Positions 57,426 through 64,000 of a stretch of DNA of 64,000 bases are shown here, piece by piece (position 1 is the stretch's first letter; every line of letters begins with the position of its first letter). This DNA is from Alphaproteobacteria bacterium (GTDB taxonomy: Bacteria; Pseudomonadota; Alphaproteobacteria; Micropepsales; Micropepsaceae): contig JANXXU010000052.1 in the NCBI GenBank assembly GCA_025350465.1, positions 62,001-126,000 of the forward strand. Direction: 5' to 3'. The notes beneath the pieces are model-generated. The model saw only the letters and a list, made by a program, of their open reading frames with translations, was not told the origin of the DNA and did no database searches. The translations under genes were made by a program, and so were the position numbers.

Positions 57426-58172
57426 TCAGAACGGAAAGAGGATGTCCACGACCTGTTGGCCGTAGCGTGGCTGCTGCACATCGGTCAGCTGGCCGCGACC
57501 GCCGTAAGAGATGCGGGCTTCAGCCATCTGCGTGTGCTTCACTTCGTTCGTGGCGCTGATGTCTTCCGGACGCACGATACCGGTGACCGTCAAGTCGCGG
57601 ATTTCGAAATTCACGCGCACTTCCTGATGACCTTGGATGACCAAATTGCCGTTCGGCAGAACCTGCGAGACGACAGCGGCGACCGTGAGCGCGACTTTTT
57701 CCTTGCGGTTGACGGAGCCTGCGCCTTGCGTGGAGCTGTCACTACCGAGGGCAATCGCCTTGGTCGGGTCATAACCTCCGGGCAAGAGTTGTCCGGCGGC
57801 TTGCTCCAAACCCAGCAAACTCGTGACGTCGGCCTTTTCAGTGCCCGTGCGACTGCGCGCGGTTTGGTTCGACAACTCCGCCTTGTCCGAGATGTCGATC
57901 AGTACGGTTAGGATGTCACCGACTTTCGAGGCGCGTTGATCCTTGAAAAAGGAGCGCGAGCCGGCGGCCCAAAGCGAATTTGATTGATAGACAGTCGGCT
58001 CTTGAGGCGCCATCGGCAGCGCGATTTGGCGCTGGCTGGAACGTGGACTGCCGCCCATCGGTGACAGCTGCGGCGGTTCGCCCACACGGTCGAGGCGGTC
58101 CATTGTCGTGCACGAGGCGAGGTCAAACGCGACGATCCCAACGAACACGAAGCGGCAAAGGTCGTTACGCAT
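57426..58172 (-). CDS. flgH: FlgH, flagellar L-ring lipoprotein
   Basis: Outer-membrane ring around the distal rod. The 248 residues have a lipoprotein signal with LASC (Cys21) and family segments SNSLWAAGSRSFFKDQRASKVGDILTVLIDISDKAELSNQTARSRTG, PNGNLVIQGHQEVRVNFE and DISATNEVKHTQMAEARISYGGRGQLTDVQQPRYGQQ. Last gene of the operon, 19 bp after flgA. Terminated at 57377-57396. Confidence 0.94.
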   Translation of the reverse strand: MRNDLCRFVFVGIVAFDLASCTTMDRLDRVGEPPQLSPMGGSPRSSQRQIALPMAPQEPTVYQSNSLWAAGSRSFFKDQRASKVGDILTVLIDISDKAELSNQTARSRTGTEKADVTSLLGLEQAAGQLLPGGYDPTKAIALGSDSSTQGAGSVNRKEKVALTVAAVVSQVLPNGNLVIQGHQEVRVNFEIRDLTVTGIVRPEDISATNEVKHTQMAEARISYGGRGQLTDVQQPRYGQQVVDILFPF

Positions 58173-58191
58173 TACAAAACCTTTCAGCGTT

Positions 58192-58938
58192 TTATTGTTG
58201 CGCGACGGCCATCGCCGCCGGCGAGGATTGCACCGATACGGTTCCGGCGCCGCTCACGCGGCCTTCGATCGTGCGGCGCGAACGGGCATTGAGTACCGGG
58301 ACCACCTCACCCTTGCCGCCGTCGGCCAACGCTTGACCGGCCGCCGTCAATTCAATTCCCGGTAAAGCGAAAACGATCGTGACGAGCTCGCCCTTTCTTA
58401 CGATCACCGGTTTCTTCACATCGAAGGCGAAGATCGGTTGGCGAGCGTGGAGTGGGCGGCGCGCCGCCTGACCGGTCAGCATTTCGGCGCTGGTGACGAG
58501 CGTCGCGCTCGCACGTTCCGCTGGGAGCTCGATGGTCACCAGATCTTGGTCGCCGATCATTTCGCCTGAAGCAAGATCATGAGCCAAAGCGGGGACATCG
58601 ATGACCGGATAGGCCATACCCGTTGCGTTCGTGATTTGAAGTTGGCCGCTTGGGCCGGCGTATGTAAGGCTCGCGGCGAACACCTGACGCGCGGCATCAA
58701 AGGTGAGGGCGGCGAGGTCGAAGCGACCCTGAGCCGCAGCAGGCAATGTCAGCACAAACGCCGGATCGGCAAACGCGACGTGGTATCGGCCGGCGACCGG
58801 GATGCGTGCGGCGAGCGTTTCGGCAATTTTCGTCGCGATGGTGTCGCCGGCAACGATCGTCGATGGCGCGACCGTTTCGGCCCGGGCGATGCCGAGCCAA
58901 GCCAGGGCGATGGAAAGTGCGAGAATAATTTTGCGCAT
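58192..58938 (-). CDS. flgA: FlgA, P-ring assembly chaperone
   Basis: Periplasmic protein needed for P-ring assembly. The 248 residues have a signal peptide (MRKIILALSIALAWLGIARA), a variable middle and a C-terminal SAF domain (RRPLHARQPIFAFDVKKPVIVRKGELVTIVFALPGIELTAAGQALADGGKGEVVPVLNARSRRTIEGRVSG), as in other FlgA proteins. It lies between flgH and flgG. Confidence 0.9.
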   Translation of the reverse strand: MRKIILALSIALAWLGIARAETVAPSTIVAGDTIATKIAETLAARIPVAGRYHVAFADPAFVLTLPAAAQGRFDLAALTFDAARQVFAASLTYAGPSGQLQITNATGMAYPVIDVPALAHDLASGEMIGDQDLVTIELPAERASATLVTSAEMLTGQAARRPLHARQPIFAFDVKKPVIVRKGELVTIVFALPGIELTAAGQALADGGKGEVVPVLNARSRRTIEGRVSGAGTVSVQSSPAAMAVAQQ

Positions 58939-58951
58939 GATCTACGTTTCC

Positions 58952-59743
58952 TTATCCCTGCGACAAATGCGCCGTCATCTGCAGCATTTCGTCGGAGGCC
59001 GTGATGACCTTCGAATTCATTTCATAGGCGCGTTGCGCCGTGATTAGCGACGTGATCTCCGCCACGGCATTGACGTTGGAGGTCTCGAGAAAGCCTTGCA
59101 TGATCGTGCCGAAACCGGTGGAGCCGGGTGTGCCCGTCTGCGCCGTGCCGGAGGCCGCGGTCTCGAGGAATAGATTTGATCCCTGTGCTTCAAGACCCGC
59201 CTCGTTGGCAAACACGGCAAGATCAAGCTGACCGACGATCTGTTCCGCCGTCTGTCCGGCAAGCTTCACCGAGACTTGTCCTTGGGCGTTGATCGTAACG
59301 CCGGTTGCATCTTGTGGAATGCTGACGCCCGGTTCGACGACATATCCGTCGGGCGTAACGATCTGACCCTGGGCGCTCAGCGCGAAGGAACCCGCCCGGG
59401 TGTAAGCCGCTTGGCCTGTCGGCATGCGGATGCGGAAGAAGCCCTTACCCTGAACCGCAAGATCGTAGGTGTTCTGCGTCGAGTTCAGATTGCCCTGTGA
59501 CATCAGGCGATAGACCGAGCCGGTTTTCACACCGGAGCCAACCTGGATGCCGGTCGGGATGATCGTGCCCTGATCGGACGAGGCAGCGCCCATGCGCTCG
59601 ACGTTTTGATAGAGCAGATCTTGGAATTCCGCACGCTGGCTCTTGAATCCGGTCGTGTTCATGTTGGCGATGTTGTTCGAGATGACCTCGACGTTCAGCT
59701 GCTGAGCCAACATGCCTGTCGATGCGATACTGAGCGATCTCAT
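58952..59743 (-). CDS. flgG: FlgG, distal rod protein
   Basis: Makes the distal part of the flagellar rod. The 263 residues show the rod/hook N-terminal motif MRSLSIASTGMLAQQLNVEVISNNIANMNTTGFKSQRAEF and the C-terminal helix EFRAYEMN-like segment (VNAVAEITSLITAQRAYEMNSKVITASDEMLQ). It is exported by the flagellar type III apparatus, so has no Sec signal. flgA follows 13 bp later. Confidence 0.95.
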   Translation of the reverse strand: MRSLSIASTGMLAQQLNVEVISNNIANMNTTGFKSQRAEFQDLLYQNVERMGAASSDQGTIIPTGIQVGSGVKTGSVYRLMSQGNLNSTQNTYDLAVQGKGFFRIRMPTGQAAYTRAGSFALSAQGQIVTPDGYVVEPGVSIPQDATGVTINAQGQVSVKLAGQTAEQIVGQLDLAVFANEAGLEAQGSNLFLETAASGTAQTGTPGSTGFGTIMQGFLETSNVNAVAEITSLITAQRAYEMNSKVITASDEMLQMTAHLSQG

Positions 59744-59764
59744 GGTTCGCGCTTTCCTCTATCC

Positions 59765-60493
59765 TTAAACCTTGACGTCGCCGAGACGCTGGACCGCTCG
59801 GCGAATGATCTCGTCGGTGGCGTTCAACGTTTCGGTCGAATGCTGATATGCGCGCTGCACTTCGATCATCTTGGTCATTTCGACGACCGGCTCGACGTTC
59901 GAACGCTCGATCATCCCTTGCATTACGCGGGCGTTTGTCGCCGGCGTTGCGGGGGCGTTGGCGCTGTAAAGATTCTTGCCCTCTTTGCTGAGCGCGTTGG
60001 CCGCGAAGGACACGACCCTGAGCTTGCCGGCGGCGCCTTGGCGCGTGCTGACGGTACCGTCGCGCGCGATCTTGATTTCGCTTTCGCCGGGCGGAATGAC
60101 GATTTCACCGCCGTCCGACAACACCGGGTCGCCATCCGACGTGACCATTTTGCCCTGCGCGTCGAGCTTTAGATGGCCGTCGCGCGTGTAGCGTTCGCCG
60201 GCCGCCGTGTTCACGACCAACAAGCCGTTGCCGTCGATGGCAATATCCAGCGTTCCGCCGGTCTGCTCGAGCGGCCCCGCCGTCATGTCGCGGACAACGC
60301 CCCAATCGCGCACGAACGATACTTCGCTCGGGCCCCCTTGCGGGTTGTCGACCGGCACAAGCAGCTCTTCGAACAACGGCGCTTCGCGCTTGAAACCGGC
60401 CGTGGAGCTGTTCGCGAGATTGTTCGCGATGATCTCCATGTTCCGACGCAATGCCATCTGGGCCGATAGGCCGACGACCAATGAAGTTTCCAT
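59765..60493 (-). CDS. flgF: FlgF, proximal rod protein
   Basis: Rod protein next to FlgG in the basal body. ATG 60493 (242 residues) was chosen because METSLVVGLSAQMALRRNMEIIANNLANSSTAGFKRE is the rod-family start; upstream in-frame codons to 61126 are antisense to fliL and not family-like. The C-terminal VEMTKMIEVQRAYQHSTETLNATDEI matches the hook/rod pattern. It heads the flgF-flgG-flgA-flgH operon. Confidence 0.94.
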   Translation of the reverse strand: METSLVVGLSAQMALRRNMEIIANNLANSSTAGFKREAPLFEELLVPVDNPQGGPSEVSFVRDWGVVRDMTAGPLEQTGGTLDIAIDGNGLLVVNTAAGERYTRDGHLKLDAQGKMVTSDGDPVLSDGGEIVIPPGESEIKIARDGTVSTRQGAAGKLRVVSFAANALSKEGKNLYSANAPATPATNARVMQGMIERSNVEPVVEMTKMIEVQRAYQHSTETLNATDEIIRRAVQRLGDVKV

Positions 60494-60544
60494 AGCGGCC
60501 ACCACTCCGCGCGGACAGAATTTGCTCTCCGCAGCGCAACACCA

Positions 60545-60560
60545 AGCAGCGTGCATGCCA
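60545..60560 (-). promoter_or_regulatory. Sigma-54-type promoter candidate for flgF
   Basis: On the minus strand TGGCATGCACGCTGCT has GG and GC ten bases apart, as required by RpoN (consensus TGGCAC-N5-TTGC). The start site would be about 40 bp before the flgF ATG. An ftr-like dyad lies about 90 bp upstream, where an enhancer would be expected. In Caulobacter the corresponding flgF operon is sigma-54 dependent. Confidence 0.55.
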
Positions 60561-60625
60561 GCGTCGAAAGCCCGGCTTCGTTGGGGTTTGCGAAGTAACA
60601 TCGCGTTAAGACGCAGGAGATGCCG

Positions 60626-60638
60626 GGCAAAATCTGCC
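60626..60638. promoter_or_regulatory. ftr-like dyad between flgF and fliL
   Basis: GGCA (60626-60629) and TGCC (60635-60638) around AAATC, flanked by CCG and GCG, giving a shape like the dyad at 56293-56307 but less perfect. Candidate FlbD enhancer for the flgF promoter. Confidence 0.35.
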
Positions 60639-60719
60639 GCGCGCGAACCCGAAATTAACCAGCGCAGCTGCACTTTCCCCCGGCGGTTACACCTAAAAAT
60701 CTGTACACGGACGGTTCGA

Positions 60720-61316
60720 ATGGCGAAAGACAAAGACGACGCCAAGGCCAAGGACGACGACAAGAAAAAGGTCGCGGAAAAGACCGAAGGCCAAACGGAA
60801 GGCGAGGGCGACGCCGCCGCGGTGAAGCCGAAAGGGCGTTTTGCCTTTCTCAACTTCTCGCGCAAAACGTTGATGTTCGTCGTGGCGCCGGCCGTGCTTG
60901 GCGTGGTCGTGCTTGGAGCGGGCGCGTATTTCTTTTTGTTTTCAGGCGGCGAGCCGCCCAAGGCCGCAAACGGCGCGCCGGGCGCAGCGGCGCAGGTCGC
61001 GATCGAGCATCCGACGTTTGTCGACGTGCCTGAAATCCTGGTCAATCTCGCGACGACCGGCGACAAGCCCGCGTATCTCAAACTTTCCGTTTCGCTCGAA
61101 CTCAAGGGCGGCGAGGAAGCAGCCAAGGCGCTTGAGCCGGTTATGCCGCGCGTCGTCGATCAGTTTCAAACCTATCTGCGTGAATTGCGCGTGGAAGATT
61201 TGAGCGGGTCGGCCGCGATGTTCCGGCTCAAAGAGGAGCTGTTGCGCCGCGTCAATATGGCGATCGAGCCGGTAGAGGTTCGAGACGTCCTGTTCAAAGA
61301 AATGATCGTGCAATAG
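60720..61316 (+). CDS. fliL: FliL, flagellar basal-body membrane protein
   Basis: Inner-membrane protein at the base of the motor, near the stator ring. ATG 60720 (198 residues) starts a Lys/Asp/Glu-rich cytoplasmic tail, one membrane helix (about 50-72 LMFVVAPAVLGVVVLGAGAYFFLF) and the periplasmic FliL domain (HPTFVDVPEILVNLATTGDKPAYLKLSVSLEL). The gap to flgF is 226 bp and holds the divergent control elements. fliM follows by 12 bp. Confidence 0.92.
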   Translation: MAKDKDDAKAKDDDKKKVAEKTEGQTEGEGDAAAVKPKGRFAFLNFSRKTLMFVVAPAVLGVVVLGAGAYFFLFSGGEPPKAANGAPGAAAQVAIEHPTFVDVPEILVNLATTGDKPAYLKLSVSLELKGGEEAAKALEPVMPRVVDQFQTYLRELRVEDLSGSAAMFRLKEELLRRVNMAIEPVEVRDVLFKEMIVQ

Positions 61317-61328
61317 GCGCGCGACAAA

Positions 61329-62486
61329 ATGGCGAACGAACCAGCAGATCAGGTTGCGATGGAAGACGCCGACGACAAGGCGTCCGAGCAAAAGCCCGTG
61401 CTGTCGACGGAGTCCAAGGTTGCAGAGACGGCGGCAGCAGGCGATGCAGCGGCGACCGAGATGGACTCCATGTTGTCCGACAAGGCCGAGGGCGGCGGCG
61501 CGTCGGAGCGCGTCCTCAATCAGGATGAAATCGACAATTTGCTCGGCTTCGACGCGTCATCCGGCGATACGCAAGAACGAAGCGGCATTCAGGCGATCAT
61601 CAATTCGGCGCTTGTATCATACGAGCGCTTGCCTCTTCTCGAAATCGTGTTCGATCGCCTTGTGCGGTTGATGACGACCAGTCTGCGCAACTTCACTTCG
61701 GACAATGTCGAGGTCAGCCTCGACAATATCTCGTCGATCCGGTTCGGCGACTATCTCAACTCCATTCCGCTGCCGGCGATCCTGGCGGTGTTTCGCGCCG
61801 AGGAACTCGACAACTATGGTCTGCTGACAGTCGAATCAAACCTGATCTATTCGATCGTCGACGTGCTCCTCGGCGGGCGTCGCGGCACTGCGGCCATGCG
61901 CATCGAGGGGCGGCCCTATACGACAATCGAACGTAGTTTGGTTCAGCGGATGATCGAAGTCGTACTCGGCGACATGAAATCGGCGTTCGAGCCGCTGTCA
62001 CCGGTCACTTTCAATCTCGATCGGCTGGAAATCAACCCTCGCTTTGCGGCGATCGCGCGCCCGGCAAACGCCGCCGTCTTGGTGAAATTGCGCGTCGACA
62101 TGGAAGATCGCGGCGGGCGGATCGAGTTGCTGCTGCCCTACGCCACACTTGAGCCGATCCGCGAATTGCTGCTGCAGATGTTCATGGGCGAAAAGTTCGG
62201 CCGGGACTCGATTTGGGAAGGTCATTTGGCGACTGAGCTTTGGCGTACAAATGTCGACATCGAAGCGGTGCTCGACGAACTGCCCATGACGCTGAACCAG
62301 GTGATGAATTTCGAGGTCGGGCAAACCCTCTTGCTGAACGCCACTCCCAACTCGCCGATCGAAATGCGGTGCGGCGGCGTGGCGCTCCTAACCGGGCGGA
62401 TGGGCCGGGTGGGCCACCAAGTCGCTGTGCGCGTCGAGTCGAACGTCCAACAAAAGAATCTGTTGCAGATCGAAGGACAAAAGTAA
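61329..62486 (+). CDS. fliM: FliM, flagellar switch protein
   Basis: C-ring protein that receives CheY-P and sets rotation direction. The 385 residues include the CheY-binding motif NQDEIDNLLGFD, but at about 64-75 rather than the usual first 15 residues, because of a 60-residue Ala/Glu-rich leader. Later starts at Met45 or Met48 would shorten it. The FliM core (SLDNISSIRFGDYLNSIPLPAILAVFRAEEL) and the C-terminal SpoA-like domain (LNQVMNFEVGQTLLLN) are complete. fliL is 12 bp upstream. Confidence 0.94.
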   Translation: MANEPADQVAMEDADDKASEQKPVLSTESKVAETAAAGDAAATEMDSMLSDKAEGGGASERVLNQDEIDNLLGFDASSGDTQERSGIQAIINSALVSYERLPLLEIVFDRLVRLMTTSLRNFTSDNVEVSLDNISSIRFGDYLNSIPLPAILAVFRAEELDNYGLLTVESNLIYSIVDVLLGGRRGTAAMRIEGRPYTTIERSLVQRMIEVVLGDMKSAFEPLSPVTFNLDRLEINPRFAAIARPANAAVLVKLRVDMEDRGGRIELLLPYATLEPIRELLLQMFMGEKFGRDSIWEGHLATELWRTNVDIEAVLDELPMTLNQVMNFEVGQTLLLNATPNSPIEMRCGGVALLTGRMGRVGHQVAVRVESNVQQKNLLQIEGQK

Positions 62487-62866
62487 TGTGGTCATTCGTC
62501 ATCGACTTGATTTTCGTTGCGCTGCTTGTTGCGACCATCGTCTTCGTGTTTCGGCTCGAGCGGCGCTTGGCATCATTGCGTGGAACAAAGGACCAGCTGG
62601 CGGCCGTTATCGTTGAACTCAACAGTGCAGCGTCGCGTGCCGAGGCAGGCATCAAAGGCCTGAGGGCGGCGGCGGAGACGGCGGGCGCAATGCTTGAGGA
62701 CCGCGTCAAGCGCGCGCGTTCGCTCAACGACGACCTTGGCGCGCTCGTGCAATCGGGTCAACGCGTTGCGCAGAAACTTGAGCTGGCTCGACCCGTGACA
62801 AGAACCGCAAGCGCCTATGCGGACGAGCCGCGGCGCGAAGCTCTTCGCGCTGGTAAGGTTCGCTAA
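62486..62866 (+). CDS. DUF6468 flagellar-operon protein
   Basis: A 126-residue protein with an N-terminal membrane helix (about 5-22 VIDLIFVALLVATIVFVF) and a long coiled coil (about 25-95, RLERRLASLRGTKDQLAAVIVELNSAASRAEAGIKGLRAAAETAG). It matches the pattern of DUF6468 proteins encoded beside fliM in alphaproteobacteria. The ATG overlaps the fliM stop (TAATG). Function unknown. Confidence 0.7.
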   Translation: MWSFVIDLIFVALLVATIVFVFRLERRLASLRGTKDQLAAVIVELNSAASRAEAGIKGLRAAAETAGAMLEDRVKRARSLNDDLGALVQSGQRVAQKLELARPVTRTASAYADEPRREALRAGKVR

Positions 62867-62877
62867 GGACAATACCG

Positions 62878-63747
62878 ATGGATAACCAGGTTCGTCTGTT
62901 GCCAGCACTTATCGGCGCCGCGGCCGTGCTGGCCGTACTTCGGCTGGGCGCGATGTCTGTCGGAGAGGCCGGCATTTTTTCCGGCAGCGGAACTGCCGCG
63001 GCAGCCGATGCCGCTGCACCTGCAGCGCCTGTACCTGCTGCTCCTGCAACGGCAGCACCCGCACCTGCTGCGTCCGCGCCTGCTGCGCCGGCACTTGCGT
63101 CTGCAACCGCTGCGGCCCCTCCCGGCGATGTTGCACAAATTTCTTCGGGAACGGCGCCCGCCAAGACAGCTGAAGTCAAAGCCGCTTGCGAACAATCGGG
63201 ATCCGGACAGGCGCAGAACAAGGGCGAGGCCGACGTGTTGCACGGTTTGCGTGATCGTCGTGCCGAACTCGACGCGCGCGAGAACGAGCTTGCGTTGCGC
63301 GAGGAACTGCTCGCTGCGACGGAAAAACAGGTTGGCGAGAAGATAGGCGAGCTGAAGCAGCTTCAGGGCAAGCTGGACACCATGCTCGCCGCGCGGGACG
63401 ACGCGCAAAAGGCGCAGCTCAACGCACTGGTCAAGATGTACGAGAACATGAAGCCGGCGGATGCGGCGAAAATATTCGATAAGCTGGACCGTCGCATTCT
63501 TACGGACGTCGCAAGCGGCATGAAGCCGGTCAAGGTCGGTGCAGTGCTGGCCGCGATGGATACGGCGAAGGCCCAGGAGCTCACGGCCCTGTTGGCGAGC
63601 CGGCTCGTCCTGCCTATGCCGCAGCCTGTCGATGTCTCCGCGGCTACACTTCCGGGCGCTCCAGCAGCGTCGTCAGCGGGTGGTCAGGCTCCGGGCGCAG
63701 CACCTCCGGCACCTCAGCCGCCGCCGACGGCAACTCCCGCCGGCTAA
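62878..63747 (+). CDS. MotE/MgtE-N-like protein with Ala/Pro-rich linker
   Basis: A 289-residue protein with an N-terminal membrane segment (about 7-27), a very Ala/Pro-rich spacer (about 36-85), a coiled coil (about 125-165, DRRAELDARENELALREELLAATEKQVGEKIGELKQLQGKL) and an MgtE intracellular-N-like domain (about 175-235, ALVKMYENMKPADAAKIFDKLDRRILTDVASGMKPVKVGAVLAAMD), ending in a Pro-rich tail. This resembles MotE, which chaperones the periplasmic MotC in Sinorhizobium. It follows DUF6468 by 11 bp. Confidence 0.78.
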   Translation: MDNQVRLLPALIGAAAVLAVLRLGAMSVGEAGIFSGSGTAAAADAAAPAAPVPAAPATAAPAPAASAPAAPALASATAAAPPGDVAQISSGTAPAKTAEVKAACEQSGSGQAQNKGEADVLHGLRDRRAELDARENELALREELLAATEKQVGEKIGELKQLQGKLDTMLAARDDAQKAQLNALVKMYENMKPADAAKIFDKLDRRILTDVASGMKPVKVGAVLAAMDTAKAQELTALLASRLVLPMPQPVDVSAATLPGAPAASSAGGQAPGAAPPAPQPPPTATPAG

Positions 63748-63758
63748 GTGCGAACTGC

Positions 63759-63773
63759 TTAACACGGACTTAA
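63759..63773. promoter_or_regulatory. CtrA-type box before the last gene
   Basis: An exact TTAA-N7-TTAA followed by CC, in the 69-bp gap after the MotE-like gene and 43 bp before the next ATG. The same arrangement is found before fliX. Confidence 0.6.
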
Positions 63774-63816
63774 CCGCGCGGGACTTAGCGTCGAAGCCAT
63801 AAAGGCAGCAGGATCA

Positions 63817-64000
63817 ATGTCCGCGCTCACTCGCGCCGTACTCGCCGCATTCATCTTCGGTATCGGTTGGACACAGTCCGCCGTGGCTGAGACAAACGCG
63901 CCTGTGGAGGTGAAGTCCTCTTCCGCTGGAGGCTTTGGGCGAATTCAATTCGAGTGGCGCGAAAAAGCGCAAGCAAAGACAGTGCTCAACGACGGTATCT
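63817..64000 (+). CDS. Secreted flagellar-operon protein, 5' end only
   Basis: Reading from ATG 63817 gives 61 residues up to the window edge, in frame. The start is a signal peptide (MSALTRAVLAAFIFGIGWTQSAVA). The mature start ETNAPVEVKSSSAGGFGRIQFEWREKAQAKTVLNDGI looks like the first strand-rich segment of a larger periplasmic protein, perhaps one with TPR or AMIN-like parts. I cannot name it without the remainder. The position suggests a motility role. Confidence 0.55.
   Translation, partial: MSALTRAVLAAFIFGIGWTQSAVAETNAPVEVKSSSAGGFGRIQFEWREKAQAKTVLNDGI

Noticed and set aside
60494-61126. A much longer flgF reading frame on the minus strand
   Set aside because: The extra 211 codons run antisense through fliL and lack family similarity; the rod-protein start METSLVVGLSAQM is clear at 60493.
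62900-63140. Repetitive Ala/Pro codons as a possible tandem repeat or CRISPR-like array
   Set aside because: It is the low-complexity linker of the MotE-like protein; no regular repeat-spacer spacing is seen.

Overview
The window is a GC-rich bacterial chromosome segment, almost certainly from an alphaproteobacterium. Four things point there: the ftsZ-lpxC-bamD-recN-ligA gene order, an SspB of the alpha type with a DUF4169 / ribbon-helix-helix / fumC neighbourhood, a circularly permuted (two-piece) tmRNA gene, and a Caulobacter-like basal-body layout (flbY-cheL-flgI diverging from fliX-dksA, then flgH-flgA-flgG-flgF diverging from fliL-fliM). I cannot place it below class level from sequence alone. 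No transposase, integrase, CRISPR array, rRNA or tRNA gene was seen; the only obvious dispersed repeat is one short palindrome.

Layout. 1-9768: the division and cell-wall (dcw) cluster, from the 3' end of murD through ftsW, murG, murC, murB, ddl, ftsQ, ftsA and ftsZ, nearly all overlapping or a few bases apart. 10123-15979: lpxC, bamD, recN, ligA. 15976-24724: a VOC protein, an aminopeptidase P, a cluster of three DJ-1/PfpI-fold proteins (one fused to an AraC regulator, one resembling isonitrile hydratase) around a clear operator, then prmA and uvrD. 24756-29025: CoA transferase, DUF4169, ribbon-helix-helix protein, fumC, sspB, glutathione transferase. 29157-38750: an accessory, regulator-rich stretch where MarR, LysR and TetR regulators sit beside single enzymes (Acg-type flavoprotein, metallo-hydrolase, small membrane protein), with an amidase, an old-yellow-enzyme homologue, mscL, an MFS exporter and the tmRNA gene. 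38843-40744: thyA, a GNAT and folA, two of which make up the thymidylate cycle. 41072-43944: small unknown genes, an SMP-30 protein and a GFA-family protein lacking its middle. 43995-48896: mrp, hflK, hflC and a DegP/Do protease (membrane quality control). 48949-64000: flagellar region, beginning with a large beta-propeller-containing protein and ending in a truncated gene.

How it works together. The first 16 kb makes septal peptidoglycan, the Z ring, lipid A and outer-membrane protein assembly machinery. The last 16 kb builds the P and L rings, the distal rod and the switch. By eye I found two exact TTAA-N7-TTAA boxes (CtrA type), two CGGCAA/TTGCCG-like dyads (FlbD/ftr type) and one GG-N10-GC promoter (sigma-54 type) in the flagellar intergenic regions. 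This suggests the Caulobacter-style flagellar hierarchy operates here. These are motif matches, not proof.

I saw no defence island or obviously new multi-gene system. The least-explained items are the flagellar-like protein with an inserted propeller, the three-gene DJ-1/PfpI cluster, a 31-bp palindrome upstream of a small TPR gene, and DUF6468/MotE-like genes downstream of fliM.
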